A stretch of DNA of 64,000 nucleotides from Hypholoma sublateritium FD-334 SS-4 (GCA_000827495.1 KN817519.1:78462-142461); one strand, 5' to 3'; positions 25,341-39,800 are shown, counted from the first letter of the stretch. Notes: generated by a model not told the origin, from the sequence alone. Numbers and translations are program-made.

Positions 25341-26577
25341 TCAACATGTAAGACAGATACAAGAGCGTGTCAAAGGTGTCAGGGCCAGTGGGAGGAGCAG
25401 TAACGTTTGCATGGGCGACTTTTTGTGACTTTTGTGTGCCGGATTCATGATCCCCTTGGAGTGAAAGGTGTCCATCCAATTTGCGGAAACTTCGTCTTTC
25501 AGCGCCTGGGTCCCAAAACGGTGAAGGAAGGTGCTAGCATAGACGGCGTCAAAGAGAATATCCGGGGCCACTTTTTTATATCCGAAATATGGAGCGGGGT
25601 CCCAGGGGAGACACCGACAACCATCGATATCCCACAAAAACTACGATCAAAGAGATGCACTGTATATCTTTTCTCGTCCGGTGACGCAGTGGGGTCGACG
25701 TCGGCCGTATTCATGGCAAAGTTAGGCATCTAATTTTCATCGCCATCTGTTTTTAATTAGAAATTATACACTGCACGCACCGTTAGGACAGCAACGTCTT
25801 GACCCAACACCGTGCGCGTAATCTTGTTCAGAAACAAGCCATTCCGGACTCGTATACAAGGTCGCTTTTGTTAGGGTCTCGACTGCGACGCTGAGTATAA
25901 TTTAAAATGTACTAACGCCATCGCAATGAGAGAGAATAGACTGAGAGTAGCAGACCGAATCGCCCTTGCTGTGAGCCAGGAGGTGTGCCGCGTCACAGGC
26001 CCGCCCATCCAATACCTGCCACGAGTGAAATTCGGATTACCTGCGAAGATTCTTCGCATCTCGTCGTCGCCAGTATGATAATATTGAGTAGCGGACTTGG
26101 CTAGGATGCCAGTGTTGTAGTCCGCAGTATCGAGCAACTCAGAACTCAGCGAAAGGTCGCCCTCTGCTCCGATGATGCTTCCTATAGTGTAGCGGATCCA
26201 TCTGTATGGCTTGGACGAGAGCTGGAGTTCGTTGATGGTCTCGAGGGGGACGGTGAACCAATGGGCCCAATGCCAATTGTGGGCATCAAGATCGAGGTCA
26301 GCGCCCTTCGGCAACACGAGAGGGAGTGAGGCATATACTTGGATCTTGCCTTGAACCCAACTTGAACCATTGACATGGCGAAAGAGTGGCCCCCAAGAAA
26401 CTCGGGAATATTGGACTAGCAGAATTTGCTCGAAATATGGGATACCAAGGTCAGTTATTGTCAGTGGTAGACCAGTGGCCGTTCCCTCCAAACCTCGTTG
26501 GGCGATTGTTGAGCAATGGTCTGAGTTGGCAGCGGGCCGCGGCTGCGTGCCACCAGCGAATAAGTGGCACGTGCCAT
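25341..26577 (-). pseudogene. Decayed HNH-nuclease-family gene
   Basis: Pieces of an HNH-type protein family that I recall as common in agaricomycetes lie in order but in different frames. First ATG 26577 (MARATYSLVARSRGPLPTQT); then KPYRWIRYTIGSIIGAEGDL and ATQYYHTGDDEMRRIF in one frame; then RACDAAHLLAHSKGDSVCY (the HNH histidine block) in another; NGLFLNKITRTVLGQDVAVL; PNFAMNTADVDPTASPDEK; and ILFDAVYASTFLHRFGTQAL in yet another. The stretch that should precede the histidine block (a Cys-containing strand of about 30 residues) is missing. Near 25562-25566 the frame breaks at a CCCC run, where the family pattern would need one more C. Together these point to a pseudogene. A sequencing error could explain one break but not all. 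The family is known to me only by recollection of similar proteins. Confidence 0.7.
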
Positions 26578-26695
26578 TAACTAGACAGCTCTGACACTAC
26601 GAATGCTCAACCAACTCCAACTCCTCGTCGATGAGGCATTCATAATCTCTGCATCAACGACATCCCTTCCATCGCCAGGCAGACTGTAAAATCAC

Positions 26696-28817
26696 ATGGT
26701 TGAAAACCACATATCGATACCCCTTGGAATTATCACCGGTCTTCTTGCCAGCTTCGTCCAGTCTCTTGGGCTGACCATTCAACGAAAGAGCCATGTTCAA
26801 AATCAGTCATTGCCCGAGCACCGTCAGCGCGTAGAGCACCGCAGGCCGTCGGTACCTTCCTCTACTCCAGCCTCAGTCTATACTTACCCCGAATTGTGTG
26901 AATAGTTTATGGCTTTTTGGATTTGCCATATTCATTTCCTCCAACGTGCTCGGGTCTTTTGTCCAAATCGCATCTCTCCCAGTGGTCATCCTTGCGCCCC
27001 TGGGCGCTGTGTCACTCCTTTGGAATGCCTTTTTCGCTCGTTTTCTCCTGGGTGACAAGTTCTCCCCATGGATGATCTTAGGCACCGTCTTGATTGCTGG
27101 TGGAGCAATCCTCATCGCATTTTTTGGCATCGTCCCAGAACAAACGCGGTCCCTAGAAGACCTTCTGCAACTCTTCAGGCGACCAACCTTCATTGTATAT
27201 TTCTCCATACTCGGCTTCGTAGTCTTCACATGCTTAGCTATCGTAAGTGCTCCCAATCCATTTTTATCTTGCTTGCTCATACCTATGCGCAGACCCACAT
27301 CACGGAATTTTCTCTTTCCCGCAAAATAGCGAAAGAATTTCCCTCCGACGAATCCTCGGTCGAATTTTCTCCGTCCTCCGTCACAATTGCCCTTCCTACG
27401 CACACTGCCAATCTGACAACTAGCATCTCAGAGGACGTCAGCGACGTTACTCTGAACACAGAAAACACTCCACTCCTCTACCCCAAGACCGGAAACGTAG
27501 TGTCACCCTCAAGCTCCTCCTCAAATGTGTCCCAGGAAGATGACCACGCCCTCCGCGCAGTCAACCGGATTCGGCTTCTTCTAGCCATCTCATACGCCTC
27601 GTTTTCGGGCATAATTTCAGGCATGTGCCTCCTTTTTGCGAAGAGTGGCGTCGAGCTGCTCGTGCTTACTTTAGGCGGTGATAACCAGTTCTGGCGATGG
27701 GAGACCTGGATGCTACTCCTCGGCCTAATCGTGTTTGCACTTCTCCAGCTGTGGTACCTCCATAAGGCACTCATCCTCGCAGATCCGACGCTCGTTTGTC
27801 CTTGTGAGTAATTTATAGCTTTGCATGCTATCTACAGCGCTAACAGTTGGTATAGCTGCCTTCTGCTTCTACAATCTATCTTCCATCGTAAACGGCTTGG
27901 TTTACTTCAACCAATTCTCTCTCATTTCTACTCTACACCTCTGGCTTGTCACCCTCGGCATCTTTATCTTGCTATGCGGGGTCTGGATCGTAAGTATTCA
28001 GCCTGGTAGCCGCGGTGGTGTCGACGTTGGGCCATGGGCCGAGGGAAGCGTAAATTTGCCAGGCGACGATCTTGCGATATACTCTAGGCATGAGGACGAA
28101 GATGAAGAAAACCGCGGTGAAATAGCCACTTCGCAGTCAAGAGTGCGCATCGGGCCTGTGCCTATGGAACGTGAAACGCTCTCGGAGTCCAACTTGCAGA
28201 TACTCGCCTCGCCTCCCAGACCCATTGGTCTAGGAATAAATCTGGAGCCGGGCAGCGGCGAGGAAAGGCTCACGCAGAGCTCCATCTTTCCGCTCGGCAA
28301 ACGAAAGCGGGCCGAAACGTCGTTGTATTCCGGCCCTCGTGTTCCTCCGCGTCGGCACCCGACTGGCGATCCATCACTTCACTCACGTACCATGTCGCAT
28401 CCCTCACAGATACCCTCGTCGCCATCGGTGGGGACCGTGTCGACGATAAGCACTGGTTTCCAAATAGGGTTGTCGCCGCTCAGCCCAGGGTTCACAATCG
28501 TGCCCCACGAGCGGAGACGACCGCCGAGCGGGATGCAGAACGGAATTTCCTTTGCTGACGTGGCGGGCGAGGTTGTGGGGAACATCCACAGGCAGCGGAG
28601 GCGGACGGTAAGCGAGGGCGAAACGAGCAGCCGGACTGCACGTGGCGAGACGGGCGAGCGTGGCATAGAGAACTCGGACGAAGAGACAGGCGTGGGCCGT
28701 GTGGGAGAGGCAGATCTTTTTAGAGCGCGTTCTGCGTGTGAGGATGCCAGTGGGCGGGTGGAAGACGGCCAACGGGGTTGGCGATGGCTGAGGGGAATAT
28801 TTAGGAGCAAGGAGTAA
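26696..28817 (+). CDS. NIPA-type magnesium transporter family protein
   Basis: Multi-spanning membrane protein of the NIPA (DUF803) family, whose animal members carry Mg2+. Start ATG 26696 reads MVENHISIPLGIITGLLASF, with TM1 at once. After the first intron come WLFGFAIFISSNVLGSFVQI and ASLPVVILAPLGAVSLLWNA, the hallmark NIPA block. LLGDKFSPWMILGTVLIAGG follows. Further membrane segments lie at about 27190-27240, 27570-27640, 27700-27790, 27850-27930 and 27940-27990. A loop of about 90 residues between TM segments is Ser-rich and acidic (27300-27550). The last exon encodes a cytosolic tail of about 270 residues, rich in Ser, Arg and Pro. Fungal members of the family are poorly characterised, so the substrate is inferred. 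The start lies 118 bp from the divergent HNH pseudogene. Confidence 0.85.
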
Positions 28818-29354
28818 AGGACATTTATTGGACATATACATATCTCACATTTAATGCATACACACTGACCCTGCGATGTACCAACAGCATTGTAATATCT
28901 ATGCTTTCAACTCGGGTGGATGTTAGATGAGCTTCGGAGTAAATAGAGAACTGCCTATTTTCAATGTGATTGACACTGGATCAACGCGCCATATGGATAA
29001 ACATTATAAGGTTCAGAATTAACCAAGGCTGGTGCCTATATTTGTCTGAATTTTTTTCTAAGATCACCAGATTTTCCCATACGCAAAGTATGCTTGCCTG
29101 GAGGTGCATTTCGATATTCAGCCTAGTTGGATTGCTCGGAATATGGTTGTCAAGGGGCGGGCGCCTACTGATGGAAGGGCATCATGTGACCGCGTAAAGG
29201 CTCTCCTGAGCGCAAGCAGAGCCCAGACTGGCGGAAGCGATCAAACGTTAATAAATAGAAACTCCCGCTGCCCCTCGTCGCGACTAAGGATGCTCCAAAC
29301 CCCCATAAAGCTTGCCTACTACACGTTCATTTGACCCTTTCTCGTCCTAACCCC
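28818..29354. other. Intergenic region before the DENN gene
   Basis: 3' flank of the NIPA gene and promoter of the DENN gene. Short open frames only. A TTAATAAATAGAAACTCC segment near 29250 could be a TATA-like region. Nothing else is seen. Confidence 0.5.
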
Positions 29355-32300
29355 ATGGCCTCCTCTCGTCGTCCTGGCGTCCCCGCCACCGCAGTAGCCG
29401 CCAGTCCCATCCCCTCCGACCGCGTCGTCAGGTCGCGTTTTTCAGACCAGTCACTGGACACCGCGAAGAAGGCGCGCACAGCCGTATCAAAACCTTCGGC
29501 CAAGCTTGAGTCTAAAAAAGATACAGCGGCGTCGGTTTCTCCGATCATCAACATTTCGCTTCAAAATCCTTTTTCTGCCACCACTCCCGAAAACGACGCC
29601 GCGCTCGCGGACGAACTGGACTACATCACCGTCACCACCCCCGCCATTTCCAGCCCCAACGCCCTTGCTCCATCGCGTCCCGATAAGGCCTCGCGCATCC
29701 TTGGTATCAGACACAGAAGAAGCATGGAGCCAATACCCGCCTCTGTCCGCACGTCCATCATGTCCAGCCATTCCCTGCGCGAGGCGCCCGCGCCCGTATC
29801 CCATGTCCCCACTCTACCTCTGACCTCGCTATACGTCGTCTCTGGCTTACCCAAGTCGCCGCACACATGGACCCTTGCAGACCCTGATTCGGTTCTGGGT
29901 TTGCACCATAGCGAGAGCGCCGTTAATCGCTGGTGGCGGCCAGAGGTCCTTGGAAGCACCGTAAGTCCAGGGGCAGGCGGCGGGGCCAAGAAGAAGAGGC
30001 GCGCGGGCAAAAGCGAGGAGATTATCAAAGGCGCTGGGGCTCTAAGCAAACAGGAAGTCGGAAAGATGCTGTCCAAGGCCCTCAAAGTGAGCCACCATTC
30101 CCAATACACAATGGGCTCTATTGACATATTTAATAGCTCTCGTTTACTCGTGAAGTTGAGGTGATCGCTTCGACGCTCCAACCAGCGTCGACGATCCACA
30201 CCTTCACTTTTAACCTTCCCGCACCCAGTACGCCGCTCGCCCCGACACCCTCGGGGGACCTCCTGCGTGCGTCTGTGCTCTCTAATGCGGACAACCGCTC
30301 GTCCGCTGCCACCTTCGCATACCCTTACAGCGACGACCCCTTCGCGCGCCCGTCCTCCGCTTATCTAGGGCCTCCCAGTCTGCTCGGCCACAATTCGCAC
30401 AGCGCCCCTGCAGGGGCGTCCGCAGGGGCGCGGGGCGACTTGAACGCCTCCATCAGCAACACCGTCGCGTACTACGGCGTCTGCCTGACGGTCTGGTCGC
30501 ACGCGGACGCCGAGCGCAGCAGCGCCATCCGGCGCACGCTCGAGGCGGGCAGGTCGCGCAAGGAGTCTGCACAGTCCGCTGTCGCGGCGCGCCTGAAGAA
30601 CCTCAAGGCGGACGTGGGGTCGGCTAGCGACAGCCAGGACCCCACCAGCCAGGCCCGCCGAAGTGCTAAGCGAAATTCGCGCGGTCCATGGGCTGCCGCT
30701 GAAACGGAAACTGATGGCGAAACAGAGGCCGACGGCGCGATGAGCGAGAGTGACTTTGAGGTCGCCAGCACCATCGGCCATGGGCCGGGCGAAAGCACCC
30801 TCTTCCTCCCAGGCGATACCGTCTTCTGGCTTCCATACGCACTGAGTAGGTTTTTTTGTTCGCATTCACAATGATATCCCCGGAGCATTAACTTATTCTT
30901 GCAAGCCCTCGTTTCTCGGCATCCCGTCTACGACTTGATGAGGGACTATCTCACACTTTCATGGGCGCGCTTCTCCAAGGACGTCCAATCACACTCACTT
31001 CAAATTTCAAAGATTCTCGCGCACCCAGCTCCCCGCGCGGGTGACTTGATCAAACTCGACGCCAGTCCTAAAAGCGATGGCACCGACTCCAACTTAGAAG
31101 TCATCGCTCGCTTCCCTGGCGGCCTTGATTTCGGTCGCGGCTTGGTCGACATTAATTTTACTATGTGGCCTCTATTTAAGTGCCTTAATATCGATAACAT
31201 TCTTACTATATGCGAGGTGCGCTCAGGAAATATGCACCCAATAGCTTTACTGAGTTCCGCGCGTATAGATCGCTCTGGCCCCTACCGGAAGAGTTATCTT
31301 CTTTTCGAGATACCCTGCAATGCTTGGAGTGAGTCTTTGCTCTCCAGGTTTGAGCTGTGGAACGTCAAACTGACAACGCTTTTAGATTGCCGTTTCTACA
31401 ATTAAATACCTTGTTGAGCTCAGAGGCTGGAATGGCATTGCCCTGCCTGCAGTACATTCGCGCGACGCAAAGATATACATCGATGATCCTGGTCCTTGGA
31501 TCATGGGTCTCGCCACCGAAGCTAGGAATAGCATCCGACCTGCCCCCGAGGTCTGTGTTTGCGATCTGTGAGTTTCAATGTTGCCTAAACTTGAAGCGCT
31601 CTGACGGCTATGTCTTTCCACCGAAATAGAGATATCAACTATCTGTGCGTTATCTCCACGCGATATTCGGTGCCTTTTCTCACTAGTAGTTTGATAGGAG
31701 CTGTCCATCTCCCCCGCCGAATGTTGTTTCTGTCAAACAACAGCGCGAAAAATACCGCCAGCGCCTGCTCGCCGCCTTTGAATCTCACTATCACCCAGAT
31801 CACTCTGTTGCCAGGTACTGATGATCGATTTTCATAGCATTCACCTCGTCAGATGCTTATTTAGAACTCCAGTGAATTCAAGGAAGCTTTCCCCGCAGGA
31901 CGGTTCAGACCTGTATGCAAAATTCAGGCTAAGCGTGGAGCGTCGTCCGCTGCAGTTGCAGACCAAATCAAACCTCCGGAATGGTGGCACTCGACGCGCA
32001 TCATCCAGGCCTTCGACATTGTTCTGGCGGATAAGGTAGTTCACAATTCACTGATTCGCCCTGCTCATACTAAGGCACTCGTTAGTTCAAGAAGCCCTCG
32101 TTCTTGCAACGAATCAGCATATTCGGCTCTCCCAAACGGCCACCTCAGCTGACTGCCGCAGAGCAGCTTATCCAGCACTCCATCCGCAAGCGCGCGACCG
32201 CTTTCGTCGACGCCCGAGACGACCTCGAGACCAAGATCGGCCGTCTCTCTCGCCGCTTGAACTTTCTGATGACGGAATCCGACTTGTGGCGCGACAAATT

Positions 32301-33724
32301 CGTCACCTTCGAGCAGTACGCGGAGAAGCTCAGCGCCGAGGCCAACCAGCTGCGGACTAAGATCAACAAGGAGCAGCGGGAGACCAAGCGCCTCTCTGGG
32401 CTTGTCACGCTCACCGCTGTGGAGAAGACCAAGCTTCAGACCCGTGCGTTACTTATTACTTTCTCACTTCGTCGACTGACATGTGCGGGCAGAATTACGC
32501 GATACCGAAAACGCGCACAAGCAGGCGATGGAGGAGCTCGAGCAGATGAAGGAGATGATGGACAGGATGGAGGAGGAGCGCGCCGAGATGGTGGCCGAAG
32601 TCGAGGCGCAGATCGAGCGCGCGCTGACGTCGATGGCCGTCGACCTCGACGACTCCGACTACGCGAGTTCCCGCCCCACCAGCCGGCTCTCGAACATCTC
32701 CGGCACGCGCTCGCGACGAGCGAGCGACGCCGCAAAGTCGCGGCACCTGCGTTCGTTCGCGACCGAGTCGACCCTCGCCGAGTCGTACGGCGAGCTCATG
32801 GACGCCGCGGACGGCGAGGGCCTCGGCCTATCTGAGAAGACCGTGCGTCAAACGGACACGATCGTCGAAGACGACGAGGAGGAGCCCGTCGCGCGCCGGA
32901 AGCGGTTCTCGGCGTCGGAGATGGACGCCCCGCAGGACGGCATGGACGCCGTCGACGAGGGCATCAGCCAGAAGAGCGACAAGATCGCGCAGAAGGTCCT
33001 CGAAATCCAGCAGAAAGTGAGCGTACCGAGTACCCTTCTGTCCAAGCTGGCTAAACGCATTCTCCAGCTTGAGTCTGCCATGGCGTCCGAGCGTCGCACG
33101 CCGAAATACCACCGCACGCATTCTGCGCAGGGAAGCGGCGAAGAGGATCTCTCTGAGGTCAGCTCTACCCAGTCGCGCCCCTCGCGCAGCCGCCGTTCCC
33201 AGCCGAAGCACACCGCGAAACCTGCTTCGAAGACGCGAACCAGGAGCAGTACAACATCCTCGACGCAGACCAGCATGCCGCCCGTAAAGTTAGCGGAGAA
33301 TGATCATCCATCCTCGCTCTCGAAATCTCGGAAAGCATTGTCTGCCGAAACGGATGTCCAAACGCCTACCCGTGCGTCCTTTTTGGACGTCAGCGGAGAC
33401 GACACGAGCACACCAGAAGCTGCTGCTACCCCTATCGTGGCGGAAGTTGCACTCGCGATCACTGCAGCCCCTGCGAACGGGAACTCCGCTCCTGTTGGCC
33501 ATACAGACGACTCTGATACCGACTTCCAAAGTGCGTATTCGGCGAGTCCGCGACAAAGCTATGGGAGCTTTGACAGCAAACACCCCAACGGAGCTGTTGA
33601 TAACAGCGACGCTGTCATGGCGGTCGACGACAGCATCGAAAGCCGCCTCTCGGCCCCTCCTAGGATGCGACGAGAGCGTGTAATCAGCACCTCGACCGCC
33701 ACCCCAACAAATGCAACTGATTAA
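29355..33724 (+). CDS. DENN-domain protein with C-terminal coiled coil
   Basis: DENN proteins are mostly guanine-nucleotide exchange factors for Rab GTPases. Start ATG 29355 (MASSRRPGVPATAVAASP); the TTG at 29331 is in frame but is not a start. An uDENN-like part contains LYVVSGLPKSPHTWTLADPD and FTREVEVIASTLQPAS, interrupted by long Ser/Arg/Gly-rich inserts. The central cDENN part has VDINFTMWPLFKCLNIDNIL, then IAVSTIKYLVELRGWNGIAL and IYIDDPGPWIMGLATEARNS, DLDINYL and REKYRQRLLAAFESHYHP. Exons after about 32090 encode a dDENN-like segment and a coiled coil (RRLNFLMTESDLWRDKFVTF; EELEQMKEMMDRMEEERAEM). The tail is long and Ser-rich. Parts (30390-30660, 32480-32990) are much more GC-rich than the rest. 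The Rab target cannot be told. Confidence 0.82.
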
Positions 33725-33890
33725 TGAGCAAGGTCTTCCTATCGGATTGCACAGGTCATTCTATCTATTATATGAGCATATCAGGATATCAGGATATACT
33801 ATTTATTTGTCCTAATTATTGAATACATTTATCTTCCTGAGAGAATCGTGCCATCTGGCGGGCTGTTACTACATTTAAGAGTCCTTTGTA

Positions 33891-36800
33891 TTAAGAATCC
33901 ATCCTCCGACGAGCGTTAAAAGTTTTCACCACCGAAGCTACTTGATTGAAGAACCAGGATTGCGCAGCTTTGTCGGGTATAAATGCAAATTTGTCATGTT
34001 CCCTCCCGCTCTTGTGGGCAAACCTGATTCCCGTATCCTCTACGGTTACCCCTTGGATTTGTGTGAAAGGTAATTCCCAGTCAAGACGAAGTTTCTTGGA
34101 CCATAGCGAAAGTACTCGAGATGCCGTCAGAAGAATGACATTGTCACCACCTGGGGAATCTAGTACGGGAGTTTGAAAGGATGTTCCGGTCGACTGGCCT
34201 TCGTAAAATAAAATGAGAGGACTCACTGATGTGGGCGACATAGAATTCTTGTCTATATGCTCCATTATTCAGATCTTTCATCCAGGACTGGCCAAGGGCT
34301 TCGCGAGAAGAATATGGCTGCCGTGAGTTTGGTCAGCGCGATGCCTTAAAGCAGAAGTGGATTAAATAGCTTACACGAAGGACGCCGTCTGCGGAAACAA
34401 GTCGAGGCTGTTGAGAGTAGGAATCAGAAACAACACAACTTCTCATGCATACGTTTTACTTACCAATCGAACGCGATCTCTTTCCGGATTATCAAATACG
34501 GTCGTTGTATTGCGTATCCCTTGACAAAATTAATATAAGGTAAAAGGAAGTGTCCTGGCTGAACATACCTTCTGAGACATTGGAGGCCAGATCAAATACC
34601 CCCACGACAGGTTTCGTGACCGCCCTACGTAATAATTTAACCCAATCAGAAATAAAGAGTGAAGAAGGATATCTTGTCCATACCCAACTAGCCCTTTGCC
34701 AACACCCTTGAAGAAACCAAAGGCACCTTCTGACTCGGCACCTTCTATGGGTTTCATCTGAACACCATAGGATACTGTTTCGGTAAAAATAACACCAACG
34801 ACAAGAAAATACTTACGAAGACCCCTTCCACAGCGCTGGTGACACTACTGGCAAAGGCCTCTCCACCTGCAGTGACACCATATCTTTGCAATAAAGGAGA
34901 TAAATATACACGATAACACCAAGGATCGTAAGGCTTACATTGCATGGCGGGGTTTATTACGTCGTTGGGTCATGCGTCTCCGCGCTTGATACTCAGAATC
35001 AAAGGTTGCAGCAGATAAACCTAACCAATGCTTTGTCTTAGCTTTCAAGCTATAAGAAGGGATACATACCTTTCCCAACACTACTTGTGAACTTGGTGAC
35101 ACTGTCGCTCACTCCGAACACAGTTTTCTTGACAAAGCTTGCGGCTCCCTGGTGACTACGTTCAAATATCTTGTATAGAGAGCGGATTGATTTACTTGCC
35201 TTAGCAATCCCAATTCCTAGTTCCTTATTGCCATGCACGACGACGCCTTGGAAAGGCTCGTAGAATATATCCGCTACCCCTGAGCTAACGTTGGTAAAAA
35301 GACCCACTGGATTACCGATGAAATCTGCTGAACCGAGGACGCGGTAGAGTTGACGAAGAATATCTTGTCGATAATGGTATGTGATTCGGCTTTGAAGTTC
35401 GGGTAGCGTCAGCCGCATGTCTTTGATGGCCAGAGCATTCATTTCAAGAGGTGCATCATTGATATTTCCAACGGTCATGGTCAAGGCATTGACAACAACA
35501 GCTAAAGGATTCTTGATACTCAGTCTGAGAAAATCTAAAGTTAATATATACTTGGCTGACAACGAAAGTAGACATTACTTTTCTTCGCTATTCACCCTTT
35601 CTGTCCGCATAAAGGATAAAGATAGTTTGATAGGTTGGAGTTCGAGAACCTCGAAATATAGATCTTGACCAGCAGCATCGAGAGAAGGCTCCGGGATTTC
35701 ATCTGGGTTTGTGATCAGGATGCTAGATTTTCACAAGGTTATTTGTTGGTTTTTATTCAAGTCACGACAAGACTAACTCTGTAGTTCCTTCTTCCCAAGA
35801 AGCTCCCTTGATCTGAGTGAGGTCATATAAGGCAAAAAGGAGATCTTCGTCCACTTCAATAGTCAAGGCTTGAAGAAGTATGGAACAGTATTTGATGAAA
35901 AGGACACCATGTTCTGTTTTTTTACGGTTAATAAGACATATTGTGTTTTCGGAAGGTTTCCAAAAAGAGTTTACCTTGGTCTTTCAGCCAAATCACCGAT
36001 GCTTGAACTGTGGGCAAAGCCGCCACGCCCGAAGTCTCTTTGGTAATTGGAGTCGGTTGTAAGATTACTGGGAATATTGCTTCGTGAAGTTGGTTATCAA
36101 CTTGCAGAGTCCCGACAGCTATGTTGACAGATTGCGCAACTCTGCTGTTGGAATACTCGAATTTAATACCGTCCAAGACGGTATACACAACTTCGATCAT
36201 TCTTTTGTTGATCAACGATATACCAATACCAGCCAGGTCTACCAGAATGGTTAAATTGGTTTGTATTTCTTCCGGTACCGCCTCAAACCCTTCTACGCTG
36301 CTGGATATGGTGTCTTGCCTTGAGACAGACACGGAAGTAGATCTCTGGGGCCGTGGTCGGTAAACACTTCGATCGGGGTTGTAGTTTGTGATCCGAAGAA
36401 TCTGCTGTTGGCTACCAGCACGGACATCCAACGAGACGGCTTTGTTCCGTTGTTGATACTATACATGTTGTATGTTATTATCAGTATATACTGTCCACAA
36501 TCTGGGAGTCGGTGATGAGGGTGCTCACATTGAACTTGAACGGAATAAGGTTTCCTATTTCCAATATATCGATGACTCGGCGTGCATTACCGATCGATAA
36601 TACAAGTTTTTTGTCCCTTGTAGCGGGATAATCCCATGCGTATGACATAGAGGAATGGGGCTGGAGAGCATAAGTCACCGATTTATCATGACTTTGAGGT
36701 GCATCCTGAATTACACAGTTAGCACCCAACAGAATGATGATTTGTATTTAAATACCTGCTGAAAGAGGTCCATCGGGTAATCGCTGTCATTTTCAATAAC

Positions 36801-39800
36801 AAACGGCCATCCACCCATAGCTAAACTCAATGATATGAATATGGTTGAGCCCTCGATGCGGACGTCGGCACGGATTAAATCGTAGTCCTTGGCCTCTCCA
36901 GAACGCGGAAGACGAAAATGAATAGAGCCAATGTCCTCGATGTTAATTGCAGGCGACCTGATTGGAATCAGATCAGACAATAAATAAGAAGCTTCAAGAT
37001 ATTTGATACCATTGCGCATTCAAGCCCGGATAGGCAACAGTCAGCAGCTTTTCATTTCCTGTTCGAAAGAGTTGAAAAGTGCATCTTTGACCAGGTTCAA
37101 TCAAAGAACGCTCTTTGGGAGCGGCGCCATGTTCCCGGAAGGCGATGGCGTTGGGAAGACCATTCTTGATCAAAAACCGGGGAGTGATTGCAATGACTTT
37201 CGACAGTTTATATTTCCCGGTCCCTTCACTCCATGAGAGACCGACATGAAACTCGGTTCCTTTATTTGCTTGAGAAGCAATGACCATCCCCGTTTCCGCT
37301 GCAGGTGCTTCAAAGGATACAGGCTAAACGAACGCGGTAATGTATTGAGCATTAGAATCTAGATTGTATAAAATTCCCTGCCTTCGACCAAGTAGAATCC
37401 CCAACTTTGAATATAAATTCGTGGCCTTGCTTTTGCGGATGGGAAAACACTGTTAATAGCCATAACATGAGTTTATTGACTATACCTTCAGCAGAAACAA
37501 TTAGCTCACAGAATGGCATTGAAGTCGATGTAGACTCTACAGTACCGTGATGAGTTGTTTCGGTGTAAAATAACGGTGAAACCTTACCGGTCGAAGTATC
37601 TCCTGCAGAGTCTCGTGAGCCAATCCGGGTAGCCTTGGTTGGTTTCACAAAGAATGGCATTCCTGTTTTGTTGACTATAACATAGGGGCTGTAGATTTGC
37701 ACCTTGAAGGCACCGCCTGACTCTGGATGACGACTGAAAAACAATAGGTTAATAATGATGCATATCAAAATTGTGAATTTTGACTGGACACGAACACGTA
37801 GTTGAGTTTTAGATCCAATGTTCTGTCTAAGTGATCGCGCAGTGTTAAATTATGTTCAATATCAAAATCAGAGTGCCCGTCTGTATTGATTATCGTAAAT
37901 TCACTGGGTTTGAAAACTGCAGTTATCATGAGTACATATTTCATAACAGAGAGGGCGAAGCTGACCCGTATCTTGAACGCTAACGCTGAGCAGAATGAAA
38001 TGTCCGAGCTCGACGGAATGCACAGGCATAACACCCCCTTTTCGAAGGTAGCTTTTCCAGTTCTGATTTGTATTTTTGTCATATATGCGGTATTCCAAAT
38101 TGTAGGGCAGCAGGTTTTCGAGTTCTAAAGGGGCCCTTAATTTCAGGTTGATTTTGGGGTATTTACTAGGAGCCGTCACTTTTCAGCCTTTTTTGAGGTT
38201 GAATATTGTTCGAGACTCACGAAGGTGAATTTTCCATATTGTCAGTTTGCACCCATGCTTGCAACCTAAATGCTGCTTCTTTAGGATCGGCGTGTGGGCA
38301 TTTTATGGTGAAGCTTTTCTTGGAGATTAGATCTTCCCAACGGATTGGGAGAGACCACTTGTATCCAAAGCCCTCTTTGGTATCATATAGTCAGGTATTT
38401 ATATTCGCACAGTATATGATGTTGCTTACGATCTGGTTGTATGCGAATTCTGTGTTTTGTAACGGCTTCAATAGGAAGTGAGAACTCGTGACCTGGTACA
38501 ATTTTTTCGAGTGAATAAACAGGGTGTCCCAGATTATCAACAAGCATCAGCTCCATTGGATACAGCGTCAAATTTTCAACCTTGTAAGTTGAGCGAATAG
38601 TCACGATCTTGGTGTTGTCAACAACTTTGACCTCACAAAGCAGCCGGTCTGGATACTTGTCACGACGTGGACGCAAGGAAAACACATATTCTCCTTCGCG
38701 GTCGACAGGAACACCTCTCAGGTGCTCCCAAGATTCCTCTAGGAATTGTATCCCGATATTATGTTGGCCAGAAGAGACGTGCTGGACATGCTGATCAGTA
38801 GATAATTGAGAAAGAAAAGAGCAATTAAAACGACTTACCTCACGCATGGTCTTCCAGTCATCAAATCTCCAGTCAATGGACTGATTTTGAAGAATTTTGA
38901 CTGCATCGATATCTTTTTTGCCCGATGAACTATCAACGTCGGACCAGATAAAGATAGGTGCTCCCGTTTGATTCCGTATGCGATACGGGGCGTATGATCC
39001 TCTTGGTTTTTGAAGTACAGACTGACCTTCTCTACTCCAAGTGTTCAATGTTGTGAGTGCAACTTCCATAAAGGTGGTGCTGATATTAAGATCGAGGCGT
39101 TCCCGAGCCAATAGCATCAAGTCGAGGCTTCCCGTCGTGCCCTCTCTCGTAACCTAGAGCATTGCGTTAGAGCGCGCGCTGTGAAGCGTTAAGAACATAC
39201 TGTTATAGTCAATGTCCACGGGTCAATTACTGGTGGGTGTTTGAGAGGGTTTGAGTTGATGTAAATACAAAAATATAACACATACAAGGTTCCCAATGTG
39301 AATTTGTCAGGTTCCAGTATGTTATCATCGTCGTAATCGTTAAAGTGGAATGCATCTTTGACAATGGTCTTAGCTGGTAGAAATAAGCCTATAGACACCA
39401 AAATACCTACCTGTCCAGACCAATCTTTGACTCCAATTATAAAGGGCTTGACCTTCAAATGCAGCATTGGCTGTTCATGCAAATCCCCGATGAGGATCAG
39501 TCTGAATCCGTCGAAAGAGGCTTTCAGCTGAGTTTGTTTTTTTGTCAATGGCAATTTTCAGTGACTAGAACGTTGGACTTACTTGCTCCTTAGACATCAA
39601 AACTCGTGCTGCGCCCTTGGATTGCAGGTGACCCTGGTTAGACTTCGATAACAACCCTACGTCTTTTACAGGGTGTTCTGAGTTACCATTTTCCATAGGC
39701 TTGATATCCCCTTCCTTTTGTTGCTTTAGAGACTCTTGTGAGTGTCCATATCGTTCGATAGCCTTATTAAGGATTGAGGTTATCATGGTGATGTCCCGGT

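Noticed and set aside
25407..25733. 108-codon plus-strand frame over the HNH pseudogene
   Set aside because: The minus strand carries clear family blocks here; the plus frame has none.
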